Shown here: piece by piece, positions 23,550 to 33,999 of the stretch
Position numbering within the stretch: position 1 is the first letter of the stretch
Layout of the letters: every line of letters starts with the position of its first letter
NCBI GenBank assembly: GCA_009599575.1
Contig: VWND01000016.1
Span: 682,001 to 746,000 of the forward strand
Length of the DNA: 64,000 nucleotides
Direction: 5' to 3'
From: Blumeriella jaapii
Taxonomy: Eukaryota > Ascomycota > Leotiomycetes > Helotiales > Drepanopezizaceae
Translations under genes and position numbers: made by a program
Notes under the pieces: generated by a model
Databases searched by the model: none
What the model was told of the DNA's origin: nothing
The model's input: only the letters and a program-made list of their open reading frames with translations

Positions 23550-23803
23550 TTACTTTTTTTTTTAGGCCTTTGGTTTTTAAAAGCGATTGATTTTTTTATG
23601 CGTATGCTTTCGTATATAACGTGCGTTACGCTTTCGAAATAACGTGCGGTTTTTTTCGCTTTTAATCGTACATTATAGCTGTTTTTTTCGCTTTCGGTCG
23701 TGAATTATAATTGTTTTGCTGTTTTTGTTTTTTTGTTTTCGGTAGCGTTCGCATTTTCGTTTGAAAAAGTTTTTTTTTTAAAATGGCCGCTATTTTCCTG
23801 TTT

Positions 23804-23836
<33 letters not shown>

Positions 23837-24780
23837 CGTTAGCTTTTTTTTTTTTAATTAATTGCTTTTCGCGAACTTTTAAAATGCTTTTGATTTTTAT
23901 TTGCTTTCGGTATATACGTTTGATTTCCTGCGAAAGCATTACAGCAGCCTTTTTGCTTTTTTGCGTTTTCGAGTTTTTTAGCGTAAAATATAACCGTTGT
24001 AAAATTTCGTATATTTAATGCTTTTTTATAAATCCTTTAGATTTTTATTCGAACTCGCTTTTAATTAATTATAAATTCCTATCGTACGCGCTATCGAAAC
24101 GCAAATTTTTTTTTCGAATTTTAACGATTTTATAAATCGTTTCGATATTATTACCGCCGTTGCCGTTTTTTTTTTTTTTGCTGCCGAAGCCAAAGCTTTT
24201 ACTAAAACTTTTATCGATTTTATTATTTACGACGCTTATATAAGTCGTTTTAAAAAAAATAACGTTTCGGCTTTTATAATAATCGAAAATCGTGCGAATC
24301 GCGCCGCGGTTCGAGCTGCCGCTGCTGCTGCTGCGCCCGCTTTTGTCGGTTTGACGGCTGCTGCTGTTTTAAAAACCTTGGCTGCGCCGGCCTTTTTTTT
24401 TAACAACGCTAATATAAAACGTATTTTCCGATATTTCGAAAACGTCGCTCGGATTTATTTTAACCAGTTAAATTAAATTCTGGATTTTTACGAAAATATC
24501 GTAATTGCAATTTAAAATTCGATTACGGCTATTATAAAAACTTTAATTAAAATAAATCGAATACTTTGCGAATTCGTTTAATATTAATTTTTTTTAGCTT
24601 GCCGCTGTTTTTAAATTTAAAAAAAATAACGATAAAAAAAAAAATAATAATAATAATACGAATAATAAATCGTTTTAACGGCGAATTTAAAGTTTTTTAA
24701 ATGTTTTTGTTTTTTTTTTTTGCTTTTACGACGCGTATTCGTTACTGCTCCGTTGCTATTATTTATCGTATTTTTCAAGT
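23550..24780 (-). pseudogene. C: low-complexity tail downstream of the chromodomain
   Basis: About 1.2 kb between the C chromodomain and its 3' LTR. Minus-strand readings are Lys/Asn/Ser-rich, for example SSSRQTDKSGRSSSSGSSNR near 24320-24370, from a GCT/GCC triplet run, and ENAKKQKGCCNAFAGNQTYI near 23910-23970. A plus-strand T-run of 24 or more bases lies at about 23810-23835. It may be an extended C-terminal pol tail or a separate ORF. I do not recognise a family. Confidence 0.4.
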
Positions 24781-26140
24781 ATTTTTTTATAATTTTTTTT
24801 GCGTTTGTAAAATAATTTTCTGGCTTTTACGAGTTTTCGCTTAATAAATAACTTTTTTATCGTATTAAATAATATCGGCCTTTTTTTGTATTTTTGTAAA
24901 TTTATATTAATTTAATTTTATATTTTTCGGATTTTTGAAATTTTATTATATTATTTTTCGGTTCGATATCGTTCCGACCCTGCCAAGGTTTTAATAAAAA
25001 AACGTGGAAAATATCGTAAATACGATATTAAAAAAAAAGCTCGAATTAATAAGCTTGGCCGTGCTCGTATATAATTCGCTTGATTTTAAAAGATTTTAGA
25101 TATTTATTTAAAAGCTTTCGAAAAAATCGCAGCTATCGAAGGTTTTTAATTAATAATAATATGTTGTCGCTTATTTGAAATTTAATTCTTTTATATTTAG
25201 CGTTGTAGAATTTTTTATAATTCGCGTTGGCTTTTTTTAGCTTTTTATTAAATATATTTTTATTTTTTATAATATTTTAATTCGTTTTTTCGCTGATGGT
25301 ATTTTTTTTTTTACGACGTCGCTTTCGACGTTGCTGCCAAATTTTAAATAAAAGCCGTATAATATACGAAAAAAAATAAAATTTGTAAAAGCGTATATCG
25401 AATTATTATACGTAAACTCGGCTAAAACAAGCTTCGTAGTTTAATTGTTTTATCGATAATCTTAATACGTACGAAAATAAAATTTTAAAATTTAATTTTA
25501 ACGTTCCGTTTGGCTATCGGTTTAAAAATAAAAAGCGGTGTTTAATCGACGTCGTATTTATAAATGAAATATTATTAAAAACCAGAATTTACTAATAAAA
25601 ACTGACTTTCTGTTTGTAATAATTTTTTTAAAACAGCTAAAATTTTTGTAAATATATTATATAAATATTTTAATTAAATTTAAAGCTGAAATTGTTTTTT
25701 GTATCGGTATATATTTCGATAATTTCGTATATCGGTTTATTATAACGAATATCGAATCGTAAATACGATTTCGTTTTTTGCTAAAAAATAAATTCGTAAT
25801 AAAATTTATAATTATTTTTTTCTAAAGTTTCGTAAAAGTCGAAAAAAAGGCTAATTCGTTATAAGGTCGGTATTTTCTAGATTTGCTTTTTTAGTATTTT
25901 CCATACGTATTAACGTAACGTTTTACGTCGCTTCGTAAACCAGGCTAAAAATACTTTTTTTCGATTAATTTTAGCGTTCGCCGAAAATTCCAATAGCCGG
26001 CGGTCGGATCGTCGTAATTAATTTTTAATATTTCGCTTTTAATAGCGCTTTTTTTCGAAATATACGCACGTTTTTTATAACGTAATAATTTATTTTAGCT
26101 TATACGCCAGTATTTTTCGGATTCGGCTCGATTGCTTTGC
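24780..26140 (-). pseudogene. C integrase and chromodomain remnant
   Basis: The minus-strand zinc-binding domain lies around 26010-25870, in the pattern AGYWNFRRTLKLIEKKYF then SDVKRYVNTYGKY. One His and the Cys pair of the HHCC motif appear as Tyr, consistent with C-to-T and G-to-A changes. The core continues around 25800-25650 (RYNKPIYEIIEIYTDTKN). A GPF-like tail and FLLKPWQGRND lie near 25000. The chromodomain is about 24920-24790: RYYLIR-stop-KSYLLSENS-stop-KP then NAKKIIKKYL, the stops being Trp codons changed by RIP. Confidence 0.72.
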
Positions 26141-26151
26141 GAAGCCGATTC

Positions 26152-26360
26152 TGTGACGACACGTATGCTGGAGAACAGGTAGGCGAAGGGCTTAGAATAT
26201 CAAGGTGCAGAACCTGGAAGAGGTTCTGCTAGAAGGACTATATACATATAGGTTTAAGGTTCGGCAGGGGCCGGAAGGCCGAAGGGCCGAAGGGCCGAAG
26301 GGGCCAAGGGGCCAAGGCCGGGAAGCCGAAGGGCCGAGCCGAACGGGCCACGTCGTTACA
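26152..26360. mobile_element. D: solo LTR, GC-rich and not affected by RIP
   Basis: 209 bp with termini TGTGACGACACG...CACGTCGTTACA (TG...CA, imperfect 12 bp terminal inverted repeat), flanked by the 5 bp duplication GATTC (26147-26151 and 26361-26365). Contents: a perfect hairpin (GCAGAACC 26207-26214, 7 nt loop, GGTTCTGC 26222-26229), a TATA-like palindrome CTATATACATATAG (26238-26251) and tandem GGCCGAAG-type units (about 26268-26348). No internal region or second LTR is present, so it is best read as the product of LTR-LTR recombination. It lies in the spacer between RNase H and integrase of C. Its base composition is unlike everything around it. Confidence 0.87.
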
Positions 26361-26365
26361 GATTC

Positions 26366-27300
26366 GTACGTTTTTATAATATAAAAAAATTAGATTTTTG
26401 CAATTTAAAAATAGTTTTATAAATCGGTTTTGTTAGCTCGTTATTAGCCGTTTCGGATTATAATAATACAGCGGCTACGCTTCGTAATATATATTATTTG
26501 CAATTAATAATATTAGCAAAAAATAATCCGGCGAAAAAGCTTTTTATTTGGTTTTTTTCCGTTTGCTTTTTACTTTTTGATTTTGTTAATAAAAGTTTCG
26601 AATATTTATCGGCGCGAAATAGTTTATGCCCCGATTTTAGGCGTGTTTTTATTACGAAAAACATTTTAAAATTTCTTAAATAAATTAGTTTTAGCTTACG
26701 ATGCAGCGTAAATAGCTGTTCGTTATTTTTTTTTAAATTTTTTTTTAAATTTGGCCGGCGGAAAAAACTATTCGCCGAATTAAAAACTTCTGTTTTATAT
26801 TCGATTGCAAAATCGTATTTAGCTAGCTCGTCGGCCTATTTCGCTTAGCGTCCGTTTAAACGTTTTTTCGTAAAAAAGTATTTTAAATTATAATAATTTG
26901 TACGTATAATAATAACGTCGGAAACGCTACGTAAATATTAGCTTTATTATTTAAAAACGTAAATTATAGCCATTAATTTAACGTCGTAGATTTCGTATTT
27001 TTGTTTTATAAAAAAAAGCTTTTTCGAATAATACGCGATAAAATGCTAACGTGTTTTCGCATTTTTTTCGAATAATTAAAATAATATTCCGCTTATAGCG
27101 AATTTCGAAGCGTGTGTTTCGATTTGGATTTTCAATCGAAAATCGAAATAGCGTAAAATCGATGCTCGGCAAAACTTTTTTTTTAAAAATAAAAAAGCGA
27201 CTTTTGCTTCGAATAAAAAACGAAAAAAAAGCCCGACATTTCTTTTCGTTGCATTTTTTTTAAAAGATTTATAATAAATCGGCAAAGCTTAGCGTAGTTT
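26366..27300 (-). pseudogene. C RNase H remnant
   Basis: The minus-strand frame has long open pieces at 27285-27076 and 27172-26978. It begins with the RT-RNase H connection (SFKKNATKRNVG, FLFEAKVAFLFLKKKF) and continues into RNase H: IETHASKFAISGIL, where relatives have T-D-A-S, then KQKYEIYDVKLMAIIYVFK with the conserved acidic position, and TNYYNLKYFFTKKRL. The last part before D reads as Lys-rich spacer. Stops and Asp-to-His/Asn losses make it inactive. Confidence 0.75.
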
Positions 27301-27479
27301 TTAATAAAACGTTTGTAAAAATTAGTAAAACCCAAAAACATTTAAATATTTCGCTACGTAATAAAAAAAAGCTATTTCCGAATATTATTTACTTTTTTTA
27401 AATCTATTTTAATTTTCGTAAAAATAGCGACGAAACTTAGGAATTCGATCGTATTCGTATCGAAAGCATATTTTTTCAG

Positions 27480-27990
27480 ATTTCCGTAAAATTTGTTAAT
27501 ACGAAATTTTTCGAAAACTTTTTTTACCGCGTTTATATAATCGTCGGAGTTTTCGAAAAATATTAAAATATCGTCGAAGTAAATTATATACGTAATATTT
27601 ATTAAACCGATTAAAACTTAATTAATATACGCTTAAAAGATTGCTAATGCGTTCGAAAAGCCGAAAGATAATACGCAGTATTCGAAGTGTTCGTAACGAA
27701 TGCGAAACGCAATTTTTTATTTTTTTTTTTTTATTCGAAAGCGATAATACGCCCAAATGAGATTTAGCTTAATAAATATTTTAGCTTTTTTCAAACGGTT
27801 TAAAGTTTCGCTTATAAAAAATAGAAAAGTTCGATTTTTAACCGTAACTGCGTTTAGATTTTTATAATCGACGCATAATCGTAAACTTCCGTTTTTTTTC
27901 GGTATAAATATTATCGATGCGCCGGCAAAATTAATAAATCTTTTTATCCAGCCTTTTTTTAAGCTCGAATCGAAATATTCGCGCAATTCG
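27480..27990 (-). pseudogene. C reverse transcriptase remnant with intact YFDD
   Basis: This is the clearest RT in the window. The open stretch 27986-27717 reads GASIIFIPKKNGSLRLCVDY, then NLNAVTVKNRTF, SETLNRLKKAKIF and IWAYYRFRI, which are RT motifs 1-3 of Ty3/Gypsy elements. The catalytic Y-F-D-D is encoded at 27581-27570 with both aspartates intact, followed by ILIFFENSDDYINAVKKVFE. Adjacent regions contain stops, so the enzyme is dead as a whole despite the intact catalytic pair. Confidence 0.85.
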
Positions 27991-28439
27991 GTAAGTTTAG
28001 ATTTCGATAAAAAATAAACTGGTTTTTAAAAAAGGTCTTTTTTTTCCGCGAAATTTATTCGATATTTTATAAAATAATAAAAAGCTAAGATAACCGCGGC
28101 GGTATCGTCGAACACGTCGGCGTAATCGTTGTATTTAAAAAATAATTAATATTGTTTTTTAATAGTTTTTTTTAAAACGATACAAAACGCTTGCTTTTTT
28201 TTTGAATTTTTTTTAAAACGTTTAATTATAACGAAATTAAATTATAAATGTTCGATTAAATATCGCTACGATTTAGCTCGAAAGCTTATAGCGGGGTCGA
28301 TATTTCGCAATTAAAAAAATCTTAAAATAAATAAAACTTTTAAAATATTTATATCGCAAACTACGAAATCGCTTTATATCTTTTTAATTATTTTATAATT
28401 ATTAATAATGCGAATAAATTGCGTATACGTGTCGTAAAT

Positions 28440-30266
28440 GATTTTTTTTTTTAACCGTAGATAAATTAATACGTTTTTAAATTGGTTTTTATTTACATTT
28501 AATTAATAACTTTTAAATTACGTAGTTTTTTTCCGCGCCGTAATCGATAAAAACTCGTTTCGTACGAATTTCGCTTTTGGTTTTTTTAATTTCGACTGAA
28601 ATTATTATTTTTTGCTTTTTTATTTCGTTCGGTTTTATTAATAATAACGAAATTAAAATCGAGCGAAAGCTTTTCCCGAATTTTTAAATTTATTAGCTTC
28701 GGAGCAGTTTAAAATTATATATTTTTTTTTATTGCATTTATAATATTCGATTTTTAAATAATTAATTATGCGATGCTCTGCTTTTTAGCAGCGACTGTAT
28801 TTCGAAAAGTAAAAGAAATCGTTAAGAATTTTAGGATTTTAAAGAATTTTATTAGCATTATCGTTTTTTCTTTCGTTTTTTTTTTATAACGTATTTTCGA
28901 ATCGAAAACGATATATATTTATTTCAGCTTTTAAATTTTAATCGTAAATATAAATTTTTTTTTTTCTTTTTTTTTTGCGTTCGTTTCGTCGTTTATTATT
29001 TTTCGTTTCGTCGCTGATAATTTTATTAACATTTTCGATACGACGAGCGATTAATATTAATTTTTCGTGCGAATTTATAATTGCAATATTGCTTCGTTTG
29101 ATAATTTTTTTTCGAAAAATAAATCGGAGTTTTGCGAAAAAAAAAGTTTTTTTAGTCGCATCGTTTATTATTTGCAATTGCTATTCGAAATTATTTAAAT
29201 AAGCAACGAAATCGTTAATTAATTTATACTTTTTTTATTTCGTTTTATCGTATAAATTCGAAGCCGCGATTTTTCGATTTTCCGTATTTATTAAAAAATT
29301 TAATATTTATTTTTTAAAATCGTTTTATATAATTCGAATATTCGTAAAACGTCGTTCGTATCCGGTTTATTTTTTTTTTATTTTATCGTCGAAGGCTAAA
29401 ATACAAGCGTTAATTTTTTTTTAATTAATACAAAATGTTATTCTTTTATTTTGGCGGAAACTTCGTTTTGTACGCCGAATAAAAAATTAAGTTTTTTTAA
29501 TATTTTTTTTTCGATATATTAAAATTTTTTTTATTTTTAATGCTTTTCGGCTCGAATTCGTTATGTTTTTACAAAAAATATAATATGCTTAGAGAAAATG
29601 CTAGGTCGTTTTTAATAAATATTATTATCGTAGTATTTCGAAAATATTTTATAATAATTGCTAGCTTGAATCATTTTCTGTTTTTTTTTAATTGGAACGA
29701 TATTAAAAAATATAAAAACCTTTTTTTCGATATTTTCGAAAGCGTTAAGTTTTTATTAAAATTGTTTAATTTTTTTTCGGAATTCGTTTCGGCGTTTCTT
29801 AGCTTTTTCGAGTTTTTTGATTATTTCGTAAACTCTTTTCTCAGTTTTTTTCTGTTTTATTTTAGCTTGTATTTTTTTTATTTTTTTACGTTCGTCGTTT
29901 TTTTTTATTCGGCGCGAATTCGTTTATTAGCTGAATAAATTCAGTTTTCGATAAAAAGTCTTTTCGAATCGCTTTAAGCGTGGCCTTTTTTAGTAATTTT
30001 TTAAATAAAAAAAGTTGAAAAGTCGTCGCGCTTTAATAATAAAATATTTTCGACTTTTAATAAAACTAATAACGTCAAGAAAAACGATAATACGAAGTTT
30101 TTTTAAACAGCCGAAAGCGCTGGGTCTTTTTAAATAACTGAAGGTGTCTGTTCGCTGCGAATGCGAAAAGTTATAATATCGATAATAACGATATAAATGT
30201 AATAATATAATAAAAGATTATTTTAATAATATCGAATTGCCGTTTCGATAAATAAAAAAATCAAAA
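28440..30266 (-). pseudogene. C gag and protease remnant
   Basis: The minus-strand gag begins near 29940 with a Lys/Glu-rich, probably coiled-coil N-terminus (KKIKKIQAKIKQKKTEKRVY, EIIKKLEKAKKRRNEF). It continues through an open stretch at 29177-28938 (FAKLRFIFRKKIIKRSNIAI). A poor zinc-knuckle-like Cys/His segment lies near 28760-28800. The protease active site at 28545-28531 reads D-Y-G-A-E; a D-C-G-A motif with Cys changed to Tyr by RIP would explain it. The 132-codon plus-strand frame at 29540-29938 is the hydrophobic antisense shadow of this gag. Confidence 0.65.
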
Positions 30267-30680
30267 TATAAAAATTAAAAAGCAGAAAAATACTAATTCA
30301 GATAATAAAACTTAAATAAAATTAAATTAATAATCAAATTGATTTTTATTTTTTATATTTTTAATAAAAAGCGTATATAAATACAAAAGGAAAAGTGGAG
30401 CCCTCGAGAAAAGTATTTTCTAAAAAACCAGGCGAATTTTATTTAATATGCTTTTCCAGCCCTTATCCCGACCTTTTTTTAATCCTTTTTAATATAACCC
30501 TAATAATTGGTTTTTTAGCAATTACTCTTATAAAATGTTTTATTTAAATATCATTTCCAGCCCTTACAATACTATCCGGCCCCTACGGCCTATCCGCAGA
30601 AAGTATTATTCGAGGGTTGGTAGGAGGCAGAAGGTCTTGGCGGATCACCTGACTCATACACGTGATGTTGGTTTCTGACA
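30267..30680 (-). repeat. C 5' LTR (right)
   Basis: 414 bp, same length as the left partner. The inner left start is strongly RIP-altered (TATAAAAATTAAAAAGCAG) and the outer right end is pristine (GGCCCCTACGGCCTATCCGC, GGTTTCTGACA). It contains CACGTGA at 30659-30665. Confidence 0.93.
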
Positions 30681-30685
30681 GTTTA

Positions 30686-31760
30686 CGCGATAAAGCAAAA
30701 CGATATAATAATATTATTTAAAGCCAAACTAAATAATCTCGCTTAAAAGCTAAATATTCAAACGGTATAATACTAAAAAAAAAAGGCTTTTTAAAAAAAA
30801 AAATTTAAAACCGCGAAGCCGAATTTGCTAACCTTCGAAAACAAGCTTTTATTAATTAAAATACACCGAATATTTTAAACGCAAAAAAAAAAACATTTGC
30901 CTTTTCCGATCCCGATAAATTTATAAGTTCGAATAGCACCGGCAACGTTACGAAGCATTTTACCATTTTTTTTTAAAATATAATTTTAAAGCTCCGTTTT
31001 AATCAGAATTAATATACGACCGAACAAAATCGTATAAATTACTTTTTTTTCCGCTTTTCCGATATAGCCAAAAACGCTTTACAAAAAGATTTACGTACGA
31101 ACGGCACCTTTTTTTATTTAATTATTATAAAAATAATTCAAATTTTTTAATAATCGTTCGATATTTTTAATTAATAAGCAAATGCATTTAAAAAAAAATT
31201 ATTTTTTTTAAACAAAACAATCAATTTTTATTTACATTTCTTTTTATTTAATTAAAAATTAAAAGTTATATTAAGTTTAATAACGAAGCCGCTATCGTTA
31301 TTCTGCGCGAAGCTTTTTATTTTAATATAATTATCCGCTTATCTTATATTAACTTTTCCGATTTAAAAAACCGATTTTATTAGTTTTTGCGCTTAAATAC
31401 GCGAAACCGATACCGTCCTTCGATAACTAAATTCTAATTATTACAAAACCGAAAGTCGCAATACGAAAATTATTTTTTTTGCTTTTATATTTAAAACTGT
31501 TATTACGACCATTATTTAAAACGATTTTATAAATCTCAGCGCTATTTAAACCAAAGCAATTATATAAACCGCAGCCGATATAGCCAAAAACAAACGCTTA
31601 ATAAATAATGCCGAAAAATTAGCGCGCCGAATCTACTTTTTTGCTAATAACTTTTGCTTATAATATGCTAGCGATAAACACCGCGTTGCTAATTGCTCCG
31701 ATTTTTTTTAAGTTAAAAAAGCTAAAGCCGAAGCAGAAAAGTCGGAAAACTAACTGTTTT
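30686..31760 (+). pseudogene. B2 gag, remainder with zinc knuckle
   Basis: Continuation of B2 gag after C: KAKLNNLA-type helix, then TFAFSDPDKFISSNSTGNVT and RFSDIAKNALQKDLRTNG, which resemble the capsid region of Ty3/Gypsy gag. Near 31655-31700 the knuckle reads F-C-L-stop-Y-A-S-D-K-H-R-V-A-N-C, with the second Cys lost to Tyr as in B1. A Lys-rich linker to protease follows (FFKLKKLKPK or FFQVKKAKAEAE by frame). Stops are frequent. Confidence 0.7.
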
Positions 31761-32740
31761 TAATAATTGTTATTATTAAAAACTTTTAAAAAATAAATTA
31801 AAATTATTTGTTTTAAACGGCGTTCCGAAATTATATTTAATATTACTTTATATTATAATTATTAATAATATATATATTAAAACTTATTTTTTAAACGATT
31901 TCGAAGCTACCGATAATTTTATTAATTGTTTTTTCGTATAATATTACGAATTAACTTTTGTTTTATTTACTAATCTACGTAAACTTACCGTGGTTAACGA
32001 ACGCTCTTCCATTTACGGCGATATTACTTATTAAATCTTTTTTTAAATTAATACCGCCGGCCATACCGAATTAATTACAGTTTTTATTATAACACTAAAA
32101 AAATACGATTTTATTTTAAAAAAGCCTTGGCTTCGAATACACAACTCTTATATTAACTGAACTACGAATACTTTTTGTTTCAATTCAGATTTTTACCGTA
32201 CGAATTACTTACTTTAACGCATTTATTAATTGGCCGTTTTAGACCTAATTTAAAAACGCTACTTTTACAAAACCGTCGTTCTACCAGTTATACCTCGTCG
32301 TACAAAAGCAGTTGTGTTTATTATTTTAGCTTTTTAATTAAAAATCGAAGTATTTTTTAGCTTTTTTGTACGAAATTAATTAATAATTATATAAACTAAG
32401 CGCTTTAACCGACGAATCTTCTTTTATTATATTATTTAAAATCGATTAATTACAAAAAAATAAGCTTTCTTAAATTGCACGATAACAACTTTTAACCGAA
32501 TTTTACTTCGCTAAAGCTTTATTAAAAAATATTCGTTTGGCTTTTCAAATTAAACCGCCAATCGACTTTTAAATAAAACTTCTTTTTTATTACTATTATT
32601 ATTTAGCCCGCTTTTAATTTTATCGAAGCTAATAAACTTGCATTTTATAAAAAAAGCGTTAATTATATAATAAAACTTCGATTTAAAACAATATTTTTTA
32701 CACGGCTTTTTGTATAATATATTAATCGACGAATTTCAAA
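31760..32740 (+). pseudogene. B2 protease and linker remnant
   Basis: Retropepsin region equivalent to B1 14920-15362. The active-site codons at about 31890-31905 read D-F-E-A-T-D-N-F, from D-S-G-A-T by C-to-T and G-to-A changes. A KYDFIL-type block follows near 32100. The 32200-32740 segment is a poorly conserved linker into RT. It is valuable because it preserves the uninterrupted sequence at the sites where E (about 32225) and M2 (about 32686) entered B1. Confidence 0.62.
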
Positions 32741-32744
32741 TTTT

Positions 32745-33980
32745 ACGCAAATTTCTTAAAAAAAAAACCTCGAAAAAGGCTAAATCCGAGCGATTTTTTT
32801 TTTCGCAGCTTTTTTAATTTTATTCGCGAAAAAACCAAAAGGAAAACTACGATTTTGCGTCGATTACAAAGCTTTTAACGCTATTATAATTAAAAACCGA
32901 TACTTTTTATTATTAATTTAAAAAACGCTTTTACGACTAAGCAAAGCCAAATTTTATATTAAATTCGACGTTTTCGCCGCTTTTAATAAAATTCTAATAA
33001 AAAAAGGCTATAAATAGTTTATTGCATTTAATACGAAATATAACTTATTCGAATTTTTAATTATGCTTTTCGAATTATGCAACGCTTCCGCCACGTTTCA
33101 ATTTCGTATAAACGATATTTTACGATTTTACTTAAATATCTTTTGCATAATTTATATAAACGATATTCTAATTTATTTAAACGATTTTTAAAAATACAAA
33201 AAACACGTTAATTTTGTTTTTTAAACTTTTTTTAACGCGAGCCTGCAATTAAATATAAAAAAGTACGAGTTCGAAATTTAAAAAGTCGTTTATTTTAAAA
33301 TAATTATTTCTATTACTAAAATCAAAATAAATCTTGAAAAGCTCGAAGCGATTACGAGCTGAAATCTTTCTTCCAATATTAAAAACGTATAAGCGTTTTT
33401 AAGTTTTGCGAATTTTTATCGACGATTTATTAAAAGTTTTTCTAAAATCGTTATTTTTTTAATAAATTTAACGAAAAAATATATTAAATAAAACTTTAAC
33501 GACGATTATATAAAAACCTTCGAATTTCTCAAATCAGCTTTTACGACTGCATCTACGTTATTCTATTTTAATTTTAACAAAAAAATATTCGTTGAAATTA
33601 ACGCTTTTGATTACGTTTTTTTAAAAATTCTTTTTTAAAAAAACGATGCAAAAGGATTTTGTTTAATCGCTTTTATATCGAAAAAATTCGATTTTGCCGA
33701 ATATAATTACGAAATTTATAACAAAAAACTCTTCGCTATTATACGTTGCTTCGAAAATTAGCGAGCCGAATTACAAAAAGCTGCTTATTTAATTCGAATA
33801 CTTATAAACCACCGAAACTTAAAATATTTTATAACGATTAAATAATTTAACAAATATTAAATACGTTAAAGCGAATTTTTAACTGGTTTTAATTTTGTAA
33901 TTATATTTAAACCTGAAAAACAAAATGATAAATTTGACTTTTTAATCCGACGCTTTTAAAACCTTTCTCAAGACTTTTTA
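32745..33980 (+). pseudogene. B2 reverse transcriptase and RNase H remnant
   Basis: The plus-strand RT is easy to follow: [20 protein letters not shown] near 32820-32880, then LLRLSKAKFYIKFDVFAAFN and TFQFRINDILRFYLNIF. The catalytic site near 33165 reads Y-I-N-D, the first Asp of Y-I-D-D changed to Asn. The tether and RNase H follow ([34 protein letters not shown] near 33590-33770), with the first catalytic Asp of a D-A-x-D pattern apparently lost. TAA/TAG codons in places of Gln/Trp mark RIP. Confidence 0.78.
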
Positions 33981-33999
33981 AACGAAAAAATTCAGTTCC

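Larger units (their letters stand above)
23136..30680 (-). mobile_element. C: complete Ty3/Gypsy chromovirus family C
   Basis: 7545 bp element with two 414 bp LTRs (23136-23549 and 30267-30680) and the 5 bp duplication GTTTA (23131-23135 and 30681-30685). The coding strand is minus: RT, RNase H, integrase and chromodomain run right to left, so the right LTR is the 5' LTR, with coding-strand termini TGTCAGAAACC...CTTATA/TTTATA. A purine run next to the left LTR (minus-strand AAAAAAAAAAGTAA) is the expected polypurine tract. It is nested in gag of B2 and interrupted by solo LTR D. Confidence 0.92.

Noticed and set aside
29540..29938. 132-codon hydrophobic plus-strand ORF that looks like a membrane protein
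   Set aside because: Antisense to the Lys/Glu-rich gag of C; AAA/GAA codons read backwards give Phe/Leu/Ser-rich strings.
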